DNA of 64,000 bases from Lachnospiraceae bacterium UBA7202 (GTDB lineage: Bacteria > Bacillota > Clostridia > Lachnospirales > Lachnospiraceae), in assembly GCA_002490705.1 (NCBI GenBank), contig DKUO01000038.1, positions 62,001 to 126,000 on the forward strand, written 5' to 3'. Of this stretch, positions 51,696 to 60,972 are shown piece by piece. The notes under the pieces are model-generated. The model was not told the origin of the DNA. It was given only the letters and a program-made list of their open reading frames with translations, and did not search any database. Positions within the stretch are counted from its first letter, which is position 1. Every line of letters begins with the position of its first letter. The position numbers were made by a program, and so were the translations under genes.

Positions 51696-52190
51696 ATGAG
51701 TAGAGGAAAAAAGAGAAATGTTCTGTTAGAACTTGGCATAATCGCCGTCTCATTGGCGGCGCTTATGATGCTTTTATATTTTGTAGTGGCAGTGTCTTTT
51801 CAGAACGGTGCGGATTCCTCCAGCGTGACGATGCAGCTGGCGGAACAGATTGCAAGGCGGGTTTTTGAAAAACCCACTACGGATCAGATTGAGACCACGG
51901 CGCTGATGATCCGTTACGGTGCGCATCTGGGCCTTTTCTTTGTGGTGGGATTTGTGACCACCTTTGTGAGCATGGTGATTTTTCGGGGATATTTTAGGAT
52001 ATTTGGCGTGATCGGCGCAGGTGCGGTCTGCTATGTCCTGGCTTACTATACGGAATACTATAAGCAGTTTGTGGAGGGAAGACATTTTCAGCAGTCAGAT
52101 GCGGCGCTCAACTGGTACGGAAGCGTGGCGGGGATTTTTTGTATGGTGGGATCCTATTTTTTAAACAGGCTGCTGGTGAAGCTCTCGTAA
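51696..52190 (+). CDS. VanZ-like family membrane protein
   Basis: 164 residues with four hydrophobic helices. VanZ-type features are SFQNGADSSSVT after helix 1, the RYGAHLGLFFVVGFVTTF helix that replaces the usual R-K-x-x-H-F, and the YKQFVEGRHFQQSDAALNWYGSVAG end (usual form Q-x-F-x-x-G-R-x-x-x-x-D-x-x-x-N-x-x-G). VanZ gives low-level teicoplanin resistance in enterococci, but most homologues have unknown function. It shares a transcript with the PilZ gene 34 bases downstream. Confidence 0.85.
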   Translation: MSRGKKRNVLLELGIIAVSLAALMMLLYFVVAVSFQNGADSSSVTMQLAEQIARRVFEKPTTDQIETTALMIRYGAHLGLFFVVGFVTTFVSMVIFRGYFRIFGVIGAGAVCYVLAYYTEYYKQFVEGRHFQQSDAALNWYGSVAGIFCMVGSYFLNRLLVKLS

Positions 52191-52224
52191 ACGGACGGTC
52201 ATAAGAAGAGAAAGGCAGGGAACT

Positions 52225-52584
52225 ATGGAAGAACGCAGAAAGAACAGAAGATTGGCGCTTTCCTCAAAGCTTTTAATTAAGAGGCTTGACACGGATCAGC
52301 CGCCGAAGGAAGTGAATATCGACGTATCGGATGTGTCCAAAACCGGAGTTGGTTTTACATGCAGTGAAGCGTTGGAGATCGGCGCGGTTTACGAGGTGTT
52401 TCTGACTCTGTGGACGAAGGAAGTGCTTCATTGTTTCCTCCAGATTGTCCGCATTGAGATGAAGGAAGAAAACCAGTATTCTTACGGTTCGATCTTTATC
52501 GGTATGTCGGAGGCGGAGGCCAGCAGAATCGAAACCTACAGCACCATTGAGAATATGGACACCGGGGAAGAAGCGGCGACATAA
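52225..52584 (+). CDS. PilZ-domain protein (c-di-GMP receptor candidate)
   Basis: 119 residues, a single PilZ domain. The ligand motifs are present: RRKNRR at 4-9 (R-x-x-x-R) and D36-V-S38-K-T-G41 (D-x-S-x-x-G). Such proteins bind cyclic di-GMP and change motility, adhesion or wall synthesis. It is probably transcribed with the VanZ-like gene. With the chemoreceptor and flagellin-like gene in this window, a motile or surface-sensing lifestyle fits, although no flagellar cluster is here. Confidence 0.88.
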   Translation: MEERRKNRRLALSSKLLIKRLDTDQPPKEVNIDVSDVSKTGVGFTCSEALEIGAVYEVFLTLWTKEVLHCFLQIVRIEMKEENQYSYGSIFIGMSEAEASRIETYSTIENMDTGEEAAT

Positions 52585-52610
52585 CCTGTATGGGTGAAAG
52601 CGCGAAGGGA

Positions 52611-53885
52611 TTATCGGCTGAGACGGCCAAGATCCCTATAAAAATCAGGGTAGCTGATGTTGACCACATCACTGCCCTTTATTTTTGTTTCACCCTCCGC
52701 GATCAGGGAAGCGATGGCAAAACTCATGGCGATGCGGTGGTCTAAGTGGGAGTCTATCTGAGTGCCGTGCAGCGGACGTCCGCCCACAATGACCATGCCG
52801 TCGTCGGTCCCGGTGATATCGCAGCCCATAGCCCCCAGATACTGCACCATCACGTCGATGCGGTTAGATTCCTTGACTTTAAGCTCGGAAGCGTTGCGGA
52901 TTACGGTGGTGCCCTCCGCGCAGGCTGCCATGATGTTGATAACGGGCAGTTCGTCGATCAACGTGGGAATGATATCTCCCTCAATTACGACGCCGTGAAG
53001 ATGGCTGTGCTTTACCAGAATATCCGCAGTCGGTTCTCCGTCATAATTTTCATTTAACAGAGTGATATTTCCGCCCATTTCTTCTGCAACGCGCAATATG
53101 CCGTCCCGGGTGGGATTGATCCCCACATTTTTGATCAGAATTTCGGCGCCGGGTACAAGGAGTCCTGCGGCGATAAAATAGGCGGCGGAAGAAATGTCTC
53201 CGGGCACATGGATTTGCTGTCCCTGCAAGCGGGGTTCAGGGCATACCTTTGCCGTCTTGTCCTCAGAAGTCAGATCCGCGCCGAAAGTGCGCAGCATGAT
53301 TTCCGTGTGATTGCGGCTTAAAGAGGGCTCCGTGACAAGGGTTTCCCCGTCGGCGTAAAGGCCCGCCAAGAGGACTGCGGATTTTACCTGCGCAGAAGCG
53401 ACTTTGGAGTGGTAGTGGATGCCGTGCAGGGGAGCGCCTGTAATGTGAAGCGGTGCACAGCCGTTATCGTTTATGCTGACGACTTTTGCGCCCATCATGG
53501 ACAGCGGCTCCATAATCCGCCGCATGGGCCGTTTCTGAATGGAGGCGTCGCCGGTGAGCGTGCTCTCAAAGGTCTGTCCGGCAAGAATGCCGCTGATCAG
53601 TCTTGTAGTGGTGCCGCTGTTACCCATATCTAAGACGGAGGAGGGGGCAGTCAACCCGTGAAGTCCCCGTCCGTGAATCAGAATTTTCTCAGGCGTGTTT
53701 TCGATCTCAATGCCCATCTTCCGAAAGGCTTCTATGGTGGAAAGACAGTCCGCACCCTGTAAGAAATTGGTGACCTCTGTCGTGCCCTCGGCCAGTGACC
53801 CGAACATCACCGCGCGGTGGGATATGGATTTGTCTCCGGGGATAGTCACTTCCCCTCTGAGGGTGTTTACTTTTTGAAAATTCAT
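52611..53885 (-). CDS. aroA: 3-Phosphoshikimate 1-carboxyvinyltransferase (EPSP synthase)
   Basis: 424 residues, AAGGAAG upstream of the ATG. It transfers enolpyruvate from PEP to shikimate 3-phosphate. Signatures are IPGDKSISHRAVMFGSLAEG, LDMGNSGTTTRLISG, QVKSAVLLAGL, the LIDELPVINIMAACAEG block, and KVKESNRID with DHRIAMSFAIA. It is downstream of tyrA (55-base gap) on the same strand, an aromatic amino acid pair. Confidence 0.96.
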   Translation of the reverse strand: MNFQKVNTLRGEVTIPGDKSISHRAVMFGSLAEGTTEVTNFLQGADCLSTIEAFRKMGIEIENTPEKILIHGRGLHGLTAPSSVLDMGNSGTTTRLISGILAGQTFESTLTGDASIQKRPMRRIMEPLSMMGAKVVSINDNGCAPLHITGAPLHGIHYHSKVASAQVKSAVLLAGLYADGETLVTEPSLSRNHTEIMLRTFGADLTSEDKTAKVCPEPRLQGQQIHVPGDISSAAYFIAAGLLVPGAEILIKNVGINPTRDGILRVAEEMGGNITLLNENYDGEPTADILVKHSHLHGVVIEGDIIPTLIDELPVINIMAACAEGTTVIRNASELKVKESNRIDVMVQYLGAMGCDITGTDDGMVIVGGRPLHGTQIDSHLDHRIAMSFAIASLIAEGETKIKGSDVVNISYPDFYRDLGRLSR

Positions 53886-53940
53886 GTGGGTTCTTCCTTA
53901 TGCCTTTCTTCTTAAATTTATACGGAGAATGCCGTATTTT

Positions 53941-55038
53941 TCAGCGGGTATGAATTTTATAGCCGTGTTCTTTCATGACTTCCACAGCCTTTTTCAGTGC
54001 CGTTTGCTCATAAAATTCGATGCGCAGTGCGCCCTCCGCAAGCTCCCTGTTGTGGTTGATGCCGATGTTTTTGATGCTCACATCGTGCATGGCAAGGAGA
54101 GAGGCGATGGCCGCGATGGCGCCCGGTTTGTCTGCAATATCCACAGTAAATACATACTCTGCCTTGATAGGTCCGCTTGGCGCGCTGATAAAGGATTCCC
54201 GGTAATTTCTCGCCGTGTCAAAGAAGCGGTAGAGGTTGTCCTTCTTATGTTCGTCTATATTGTCTGCAATGACCTCGAGGGATTGTATGTATGTCCGAAG
54301 CAGTTTCGCGATATTTTCCGCATTGGTCAGGCAGATCTGCTGCCACATTTCCGGGGAGGAGGAAGCGATTCTGGTGATATCCTTGAAACCGCCTGCGGCA
54401 ATCATTTTCATGACGCCCTCCTCGGAGTCGCTGTTCTTTACCAGATTTACCAGAGAGGCGGCGATCACATGAGGCAGATGGGAGATAGCCGCAGTCACAT
54501 AGTCGTGTTCCTCGTAAGACAATACTAACGGAATGGCGCCGATGGTTTCTACAAGCTTTCGGTAATCTTTTATTTTTTCTTCCGGTACTTCTTCGGAAGG
54601 GGTCAGGATATAGTAAGCGTTCTCCAAAAGGGAGGCCTTGGCGTTCTGATAGCCGAAACGCTCGGAGCCCGCCATAGGGTGTCCGCCGATAAATTGTGAT
54701 TGCAGCTGTAACTCTTCGATCTGTTTGTGAATTCCGGTTTTGACGCTCCCAACGTCGGTGAGAATTGTATCGGGGGAGAGAACGTTTTTCAGCGTGAGCA
54801 GATTTTCGGCGTTATGGGAAACCGGCGCACACAAAAAAATATAATCACAGTCCCGGAATGCGTCGTCGACGGAGGGACAGATCCTGTCAATCACCTTCTC
54901 CTCTTTTGCCAGATCCAGTGAGGCAGTATTGATATCGTATGCAAGCATTCGTGTGTCAGGCAGGCGGCGTCTGATGGCCTTGGCAATGGAGCCGCCGATC
55001 AGGCCGAGCCCGATAAAGCCGCAGGTGAGAGCGCTCAT
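53941..55038 (-). CDS. tyrA: Prephenate dehydrogenase with ACT domain
   Basis: 365 residues. The NAD site is GFIGLGLIGGSIAKAIRR; the catalytic region is QFIGGHPMAGSERFG; HLPHVIAASLVN belongs to the helical dimer domain. The last ~75 residues (KAEYVFTVDIADKPGAIAAI and on) are an ACT domain, which usually provides feedback inhibition by tyrosine. It makes 4-hydroxyphenylpyruvate from prephenate. It is first in a two-gene unit with aroA. Confidence 0.95.
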   Translation of the reverse strand: MSALTCGFIGLGLIGGSIAKAIRRRLPDTRMLAYDINTASLDLAKEEKVIDRICPSVDDAFRDCDYIFLCAPVSHNAENLLTLKNVLSPDTILTDVGSVKTGIHKQIEELQLQSQFIGGHPMAGSERFGYQNAKASLLENAYYILTPSEEVPEEKIKDYRKLVETIGAIPLVLSYEEHDYVTAAISHLPHVIAASLVNLVKNSDSEEGVMKMIAAGGFKDITRIASSSPEMWQQICLTNAENIAKLLRTYIQSLEVIADNIDEHKKDNLYRFFDTARNYRESFISAPSGPIKAEYVFTVDIADKPGAIAAIASLLAMHDVSIKNIGINHNRELAEGALRIEFYEQTALKKAVEVMKEHGYKIHTR

Positions 55039-55228
55039 AACATGATTCCCTTTCGTGATTTGTTGGCGTTACTTTTCGTTTTTTAAGATATCACAAAACG
55101 GGAGGGAAAGCAAGGAGAGGGCATCGGAATAAGACGGCAGTCAATTGATAAAATATAGTGTAAAGGAGTAATCTCTGTGATACAATAAAACTGATTATAT
55201 TATGCTAAAATGAAAGAAGGAATATGAT

Positions 55229-55642
55229 ATGTGGTTTGTATTTGCATTGTTATCCGCAGTTTTTGCAGCGCTCACCTCAATACTTGCGAAAGTCGGTATT
55301 GAAGGCGTCAATTCCAATCTTGCAACAGCAATCAGAACCGTTGTGGTGGTAGTTATGGCGTGGGGGATGGTTTTCCTGACCCATGCGCAGGGAGGCATTT
55401 CGGAGATCAGCAGGAAAAGCTGGCTGTTTTTGATCCTGTCCGGACTTGCCACGGGCGGATCATGGTTGTGCTATTACAGGGCGTTACAGATCGGGGATGC
55501 CTCTAAGGTCGTTCCGATTGATAAGCTGAGCGTCGTGATCACCTTGGTTTTGGCCTTTGTATTTTTACATGAGGAATTTACGGCGAAATCTTTGATCGGC
55601 TGTGTCCTGATCGGGATTGGTACGCTGATTATGGTGGTGTAA
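55229..55642 (+). CDS. Half-size EamA (DMT-type) transporter
   Basis: 137 residues with about five hydrophobic helices: a single EamA unit, where most family members have two in tandem. Motifs are FALLSAVFAALTSILAKVGI at the start and the closing KVVPIDKLSVVITLVLAFVF, HEEFTAKSLIGCVLIGIGTL. Such single-domain forms are expected to work as dimers and export small metabolites. The start is preceded by GAAAGAAGGAA. No partner gene is adjacent, which supports a homodimer. Confidence 0.88.
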   Translation: MWFVFALLSAVFAALTSILAKVGIEGVNSNLATAIRTVVVVVMAWGMVFLTHAQGGISEISRKSWLFLILSGLATGGSWLCYYRALQIGDASKVVPIDKLSVVITLVLAFVFLHEEFTAKSLIGCVLIGIGTLIMVV

Positions 55643-55701
55643 AAGGTATCATTTATCTAGAAGTAACGACAAAAACGTCGCAAGTTTGAGGTGACGTTGT
55701 G

Positions 55702-56640
55702 ATGAAGAAAGATTTTGTGTTGGAAGAGGAAGAGAAAATGGCAATAACCATTCAAAACATTGATATCGTCGGCCTCGGTGCCCTTGGTGTGATGTATGCG
55801 GATTTTTTCACAAAAAAGCTGGGAAAAGAAAAGGTGCGCATATTGGCGGACAAGGAAAGAATTGAACGCTATAAATTGGAGCAGATTACCTTTAACGGAG
55901 AAGTCTGTGATTTTCAATACTGCGATGCGGCAAAGGAGAGCCGGCCTTCTGAATTGATGCTTTTCGCGGTGAAATACGGCGCGCTGGAAATGGCTATGGA
56001 GGAAAACGCGCATCTGGTCGGAGAGAATACTGTCCTGTTATCCGTGCTGAACGGCATACGAAGTGAGGAGGATCTTGGAAAGAAATTCGGCAGGGAGAAG
56101 GTGGTGCACTGTATTGCACAGAAAATGGCGGCCATGAAGGAAGGAAACGCGGCGGTCTGCACCAATAAAGGAGAGCTGGCAATCGGCGTACTCGATGGCG
56201 GCAGGGAAGAAAATCTGGCGGCGGTGAAAGACTTTTTCGACAGGACTGGCTTTGCCTATTCCTGTCCGGCGGATATGCGCCATGCGATGTGGGGAAAGCT
56301 TCTGTGCAATGTGGGCGTAAACCAAACGGTATCTCTCCTGAAAGGGACTTATCGGGACGTCCAGCAGGAGGGCGAAGCCCGCGAAATGATGAAGGCGGCG
56401 ATGCGGGAGACGATTCTTGTGGCGAATGCGGAGGGAGTGGCGCTTTCGGACAAGGATATGGCGGAGTGGATCGCCGTGATTGACGGACTGAACCCGGACG
56501 GAGAGCCGTCCATGCGTCAGGACAGCAAGGCGGGCAGGAAGACGGAGGTTGTGCTTTTTGCAGGGACGATCTGCGAACTGGGGAAAAAGCACGGGATTGC
56601 CACACCTGTGAATGACAGGTTTTTGGAAAAGTTTGAGTGA
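55702..56640 (+). CDS. Ketopantoate reductase-family (ApbA/PanE) protein
   Basis: 312 residues from ATG 55702; an ATG at 55738 with GAGGAAGAG upstream would remove a charged 12-residue leader and start at the family-typical position. The N-terminal Rossmann site is IDIVGLGALGVMYADFF. FAVKYGALEMAM carries the expected K in place of the usual active-site Lys context, VLLSVLNGIRSEEDL fits the family's N-G-x-x-x-E motif, and MWGKLLCNVGVNQTVSL is the C-terminal domain signature. The panE role is possible, but the family has many other 2-hydroxyacid reductases, and no panB or panC is nearby. Confidence 0.85.
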   Translation: MKKDFVLEEEEKMAITIQNIDIVGLGALGVMYADFFTKKLGKEKVRILADKERIERYKLEQITFNGEVCDFQYCDAAKESRPSELMLFAVKYGALEMAMEENAHLVGENTVLLSVLNGIRSEEDLGKKFGREKVVHCIAQKMAAMKEGNAAVCTNKGELAIGVLDGGREENLAAVKDFFDRTGFAYSCPADMRHAMWGKLLCNVGVNQTVSLLKGTYRDVQQEGEAREMMKAAMRETILVANAEGVALSDKDMAEWIAVIDGLNPDGEPSMRQDSKAGRKTEVVLFAGTICELGKKHGIATPVNDRFLEKFE

Positions 56641-56699
56641 TTCCTTACATATTTGACTGCCTGATACAAAACAATCTGTGCAGAATGTATAAATAGCTG

Positions 56700-56728
56700 T
56701 TGAAATTGTTCTGAAAATTTAGTAAAAT
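56700..56728 (+). promoter_or_regulatory. Promoter of the EF-G-like gene
   Basis: TTGAAA, 17 bases, TAAAAT. Confidence 0.7.
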
Positions 56729-56731
56729 GTA

Positions 56732-56773
56732 TTTACAACTTGTGCCATGATTTTGCGTGGCTCCGGTTGTAAA
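56732..56773 (+). promoter_or_regulatory. 5'-leader hairpin of the EF-G-like mRNA
   Basis: TTTACAAC (56732-56739) and GTTGTAAA (56766-56773) pair perfectly. A nested GCCATG / CGTGGC helix lies inside. The structure begins at about the predicted transcript start and ends about 33 bases before the ATG. Its function is unknown: mRNA stability or translation control are options. Confidence 0.5.
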
Positions 56774-56805
56774 AATAGAACAACAGAATTGGAGGGTTAC
56801 AGGGC

Positions 56806-58899
56806 ATGAATGTTTACACGACGGATAAGATTCGTAATGTGGTTTTACTGGGGCATGGGGGCTGCGGTAAGACCAGTCTGGTGGAGGCGATGGCTTACCT
56901 TTCCGGCATCACATCCAGAATGGGAAAGATAGACGACGGGAACACGGTGAGCGATTTCGGTAAGGAGGAGCAGAAACGCCATATTTCCATCGCAACGTCT
57001 GTTGTTCCGATCGAGTGGGAGGGCACGAAAATCAATGTGCTCGATTCCCCCGGTTTCTTTGATTTCGTAGGAGAGGTGGAGGAAGCAGTGAGCGCGGCGG
57101 ATGCGGCGATTATCGTGGTATCCGGCAAGGCCGGCGTGGAAGTGGGCACGGAGAAGGCGTGGGAAATCTGTGAGAAATATAAACTTCCCCGGTTTGTCTT
57201 CGTGACGGATATGGATATTGACAACGCATCCTTCAGGCAGGTTGTGGAGGATATGACAGAGAAATACGGCAAAAAGATTGCGCCGTTCCATCTGCCCATC
57301 CGTGAGAATGAGAAATTTGTGGGCTATATCAATGTGATTACGGAGCAGGCGTACCGCTGGGAAGGCAAGGAAGTGGTAGAGTGCGAGATGCCGGAGTACA
57401 GCAAGGCGAATCTACAGCTGTGCCGCGATACTTTGATGGAGGCGGTTGCGGAGACCAGCGAGGACTTTATGGAGCGCTATTTTAACGGCGACACCTTCTC
57501 TGAGGCGGAGATTCGTGCGGCGCTTCGCACCAACGTAATGGACGGCAGTATCGTGCCTATGTCCATGGGTTCTAATGTGCTCTGTCAGGGCATCTTTACA
57601 CTGCTTGACGATATTGTGAAATATATGCCGAGCCCGGAGAACCGGGAGATGGCCGGTATTGATTTGAAGACCAACGAAATCTTTGAAGCGAATTTTGATT
57701 TCTCCAAGGCGAAATCGGCTTACATTTTTAAGACCATCGTTGATCCCTTTATCGGGAAATACTCTCTGATTAAGGTTTGCTCCGGCGTGTTTAAGAGTGA
57801 CGATACGATCTATAACGATGAGAAAGAAGTGGAGGAGAAGATCAGTAAGCTCTATGTGTTACAGGGCAGCAAGCCCATTGAGGTGAAGGAGCTGCATGCG
57901 GGCGATATCGGAGCCATTGCGAAGCTGACGGCGGCCAGAACGGGTAACACGCTCTCCACGAAAGCGCGCACGATCCGGTACGGAAAGACAGAGATTTCTA
58001 CGCCCTATACATATAAGCGGTATCGGGCGAAGAACAAGGGCGACGTGGATAAGGTTTCTCAGGCATTGCAGAAGATGCGGCACGAGGACCAGACGTTACA
58101 GGTGGTAAACGATGCGGAGAACAGACAGTCCCTGCTTTACGGTATGGGAGATCTGCATCTGGAAGTGGTGGTAAGCCGCCTTCTCAACGAATACAAGGTG
58201 GAGATCGAGCTTTCCGAGCCCAAGATCGCTTACAAGGAGACAATCCGCAAGAAATCGGATGTGGAGCACAAATATAAAAAGCAGTCCGGCGGCCACGGAC
58301 AGTATGGTCATGTAAAAATGCGTTTTGAGCCTTCGGGCGATCTGGAGACACCCTTCGAGTTCGCGCAGGAAGTGGTTGGCGGCGCAGTGCCGAAGAATTA
58401 CTTCCCGGCGGTGGAGAAAGGGTTGCAGGAGTCTGTGCAGGCAGGGCCTTTGGCGGCTTACCCTGTGGTGGGCGTGAAGGCGGTTCTCTACGATGGCTCC
58501 TATCATCCGGTGGATTCCTCTGAAATGGCCTTCAAGATGGCGACGATTCAGGCATTCAAGAAGGGCTTTATGGAGGCGGGGCCGGTGCTCTTAGAGCCCA
58601 TTGCCAACTTAAAGGTGACCGTGCCTGATTCCTACACGGGCGACGTGATGGGTGATCTGAACAAGAGAAGAGGCAGGGTGCTCGGCATGAATCCTGCGGG
58701 CGACGGCAAGACCGTGGTGGAAGCGGATATTCCGGTGGCGTCCTTAAGCGGCTACTGCACGGATCTCAGGTCCATGACCGGCGGCCGTGGCACTTACAAA
58801 TATGAGTTTGCAAGATATGAGCAGGCTCCCAGTGATGTACAGGAGAAGGAAGTGGCGGCGAGAGCGAAGGCCGTTGCGGAAGCGAATGTGGATGCGTAA
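56806..58899 (+). CDS. EF-G-like translation factor GTPase (atypical paralogue)
   Basis: 697 residues, same length as EF-G, with GGAGGG upstream. The G1 motif is GHGGCGKTS (16-24) and G3 is VLDSPGFFDF; the G4 motif N-K-x-D is replaced by TDMD (about 133-136). Domains II to V follow (SGGHGQYGHVKMRF in IV; the end has VMGDLNKRRGRVLGMNPAGD in V). This belongs to the EF-G2-like group (sometimes called FusB/EF-G-like) that exists beside the normal fusA. Its role is uncertain: ribosome rescue, recycling or stress translation have been suggested for paralogues. A strong terminator follows. Confidence 0.9.
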   Translation: MNVYTTDKIRNVVLLGHGGCGKTSLVEAMAYLSGITSRMGKIDDGNTVSDFGKEEQKRHISIATSVVPIEWEGTKINVLDSPGFFDFVGEVEEAVSAADAAIIVVSGKAGVEVGTEKAWEICEKYKLPRFVFVTDMDIDNASFRQVVEDMTEKYGKKIAPFHLPIRENEKFVGYINVITEQAYRWEGKEVVECEMPEYSKANLQLCRDTLMEAVAETSEDFMERYFNGDTFSEAEIRAALRTNVMDGSIVPMSMGSNVLCQGIFTLLDDIVKYMPSPENREMAGIDLKTNEIFEANFDFSKAKSAYIFKTIVDPFIGKYSLIKVCSGVFKSDDTIYNDEKEVEEKISKLYVLQGSKPIEVKELHAGDIGAIAKLTAARTGNTLSTKARTIRYGKTEISTPYTYKRYRAKNKGDVDKVSQALQKMRHEDQTLQVVNDAENRQSLLYGMGDLHLEVVVSRLLNEYKVEIELSEPKIAYKETIRKKSDVEHKYKKQSGGHGQYGHVKMRFEPSGDLETPFEFAQEVVGGAVPKNYFPAVEKGLQESVQAGPLAAYPVVGVKAVLYDGSYHPVDSSEMAFKMATIQAFKKGFMEAGPVLLEPIANLKVTVPDSYTGDVMGDLNKRRGRVLGMNPAGDGKTVVEADIPVASLSGYCTDLRSMTGGRGTYKYEFARYEQAPSDVQEKEVAARAKAVAEANVDA

Positions 58900-58919
58900 C
58901 AGATAGTAGGGTTTTAGAT

Positions 58920-58964
58920 GCGGATATCCTTTCAGGTTCTGAAAAGGATATCCGCTTTTGTTTT
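58920..58964 (+). terminator. Intrinsic terminator after the EF-G-like gene
   Basis: Perfect 13-bp stem GCGGATATCCTTT / AAAGGATATCCGC with a 10-base loop, then TTTTGTTTT. Confidence 0.92.
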
Positions 58965-59015
58965 GCGGGTAAGCTGTATGGAGAGAAATTCTCTCTGATT
59001 CATACGGACCGCCCG

Positions 59016-60740
59016 TCACAACTTGAATTTTTGGACCTCGGATTCCAGTTGTCCGGCGATTTCTCTGTTACCTTCGGCTTCTGCCTTAATGTTTTCCATG
59101 CTCACAGTCATATCGGAGGCCATCTCTGTAACGCCGACAATGCCCTTGGCGCTTTCCTCAACAGCTATGTTGACGGCATCCACGGCTTCCTTGATACTGT
59201 CGATATTGTTGCTCAGATGCATGCTTTCTTCTGCAAAATCACGCATGGTTTCACTTAAATGCCCTACATCGCTTTTATAATTATTGCTGTTACTCAACAG
59301 TCTTTCGTATCCGGCCATTGCCGTTTCGTTCATGAAACGGATCATATTTTCCGATTCACTGGCCAGTTCGTTTACGGCGTGGATTACCTCCTGGCTGACT
59401 TTTTGAATCCCTTCTGCAGCCCGGGCGGAGTTGTCCGCAAGTGATCCGATCTCACTGGCTACCACGGCAAAGCCTCTTCCGGCTTCCCCTGCTCTTGCCG
59501 CTTCGATGCTTGCATTCAGGGCAAGAAGGCTCGTCTGATCGGTAATGTTGATGATTTCCGTGGTCAGTGTGTCGATCTGCTCGACCGCTTTGGAACGCTG
59601 GATTCGTTCGGTCATGTTTTCCGACATTTCTGCGGCCTGCCGTGCAGCATCTGCCCTGTCTGTCTCCGCCGTCTCGTAAATGATCTGTACTTTTTCCATG
59701 ATCTTTGCCGCAGAGTCCCGTTCAGAGGACGCTTTTTCAGCAATGCTTCCGATACTTTGCATGATATGCACTACGGATTCGTCCACTTGATACAGGGAAG
59801 CGCTGGTTTCCTCCATGGCAGCGCTCATCTGCTCCATGGTGGCAGAGATATCCGAGATGTTGTCTTTGGCGCTGATAAGGCTTTCCGCGATCGTTCCGGT
59901 GGACTCGCCAAGCTGCGTGGAGTTGGCGGAGATATTTAACATGATTCCCCGGATGTATTCGAGGAGCGTATTGACATTTTCGGCAATCAGCTCCAGCTCG
60001 TCACCGGAAGAAATATCCAGCTTTTGCGTCAGGTCGCCTTCATTATGCACTAGATCATAAATTTTGTGATCTACCTTATTCAGACTCTTCATAATACGGT
60101 TTACGATGAGATTTAAGATGATAAGAGACAGAATAAGACAGAGGACGGAGATCTGAAATATGCTGTTTCGAGCGCCGTTGATCCGGGCGAGCACATAGGA
60201 GGCGTCATAATCGCAGCCAAGCAGGGCGACCACATTTCCGGAACTGTCTTTTGTGGGCAGATACGCGGAAATCAGGTTCCCGTCCGCTGTTTCGTCAATG
60301 TAATCCTGCACATATGCCTGACCGGTAAATACAGTTGAAAATTCGGAGTATTCCCCGTCAAACGGATCTCCGGGCCGTTTCTGTCCGGAACTGTCGTCTG
60401 TGTCGATACCATAGTATAACCGGACGTTATCGTCTGTATGGAGCGTATACAGATAAGCGATGCCGCAGATGTTTTGAATCTGTCTGAGGGCGGTCAGATT
60501 ATTTTGGTATTCCTCCGTGTTTTCAAAACCGGTCCCAACCTTAGCCAGGGAATCGCCGTCTACTACAAACCCTGCAATGGAAGCCGCCATCTGCGCTTCC
60601 TCCACGCCTAACTGGATCATGCCGGTTTTAATGCGGATATAGGAATTTATGCCTATAACGGTGCACAGGACAATGATCAAAATGGTAGCTGGAATCATAA
60701 TTTTCCAGCGGATACTGAGTCGCCTCACTTTAGTTTTCAC
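59016..60740 (-). CDS. Methyl-accepting chemotaxis protein
   Basis: 574 residues from a GTG at 60740, chosen because AGAGGGGAAA lies just before it; an ATG at 60776 has no ribosome site. Topology: membrane helix (~13-35), extracellular sensor (~36-190, with YLYTLHTDDNVRLYYGIDTD, a Cache-like pattern), second helix (~195-218), HAMP, then a signalling coiled coil with the hairpin-tip sequence EAARAGEAGRGFAVVASEIG. No C-terminal CheR-docking pentapeptide is seen. It senses an external small ligand and signals to CheA. No che genes are nearby, so it is an orphan receptor. Confidence 0.93.
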   Translation of the reverse strand: MKTKVRRLSIRWKIMIPATILIIVLCTVIGINSYIRIKTGMIQLGVEEAQMAASIAGFVVDGDSLAKVGTGFENTEEYQNNLTALRQIQNICGIAYLYTLHTDDNVRLYYGIDTDDSSGQKRPGDPFDGEYSEFSTVFTGQAYVQDYIDETADGNLISAYLPTKDSSGNVVALLGCDYDASYVLARINGARNSIFQISVLCLILSLIILNLIVNRIMKSLNKVDHKIYDLVHNEGDLTQKLDISSGDELELIAENVNTLLEYIRGIMLNISANSTQLGESTGTIAESLISAKDNISDISATMEQMSAAMEETSASLYQVDESVVHIMQSIGSIAEKASSERDSAAKIMEKVQIIYETAETDRADAARQAAEMSENMTERIQRSKAVEQIDTLTTEIINITDQTSLLALNASIEAARAGEAGRGFAVVASEIGSLADNSARAAEGIQKVSQEVIHAVNELASESENMIRFMNETAMAGYERLLSNSNNYKSDVGHLSETMRDFAEESMHLSNNIDSIKEAVDAVNIAVEESAKGIVGVTEMASDMTVSMENIKAEAEGNREIAGQLESEVQKFKL

Positions 60741-60804
60741 AGAATTTCCCCTCTTTCTAAAATAGTAGTAGCGCATGAAAAATTGATATGTATATTACAA
60801 AATT

Positions 60805-60833
60805 ATTATACTCCACTATTAAAAAGAAATCAA
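60805..60833 (-). promoter_or_regulatory. Promoter of the chemotaxis receptor gene
   Basis: On the minus strand TTGATT, 17 bases, TATAAT; the leader is about 58 bases to the GTG at 60740. It is sigma-A-like, with no sigma-28 pattern. Confidence 0.7.
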
Positions 60834-60972
60834 TGTATTTACAAATTAAAAAGTACGGGAATTCGACAACCGGAAGGCCATAAGAAGATTATGAACAGCA
60901 GGAAAGGAGTTGACAAATTCCGTCAGTATAATAAAATTTAAAAAGAATTTCGGAGAAAGAAGAAAAACAAAT

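Noticed and set aside
55702..56640. Firm naming of the ketopantoate reductase-like gene as panE
   Set aside because: The family is broad and no pantothenate genes are adjacent, so only the family is given.
60910..60932. TTGACA followed by TATAAT upstream of the GLUG-repeat gene
   Set aside because: The spacer is only 11 bases, too short for a sigma-A promoter; no convincing alternative -35 was found.
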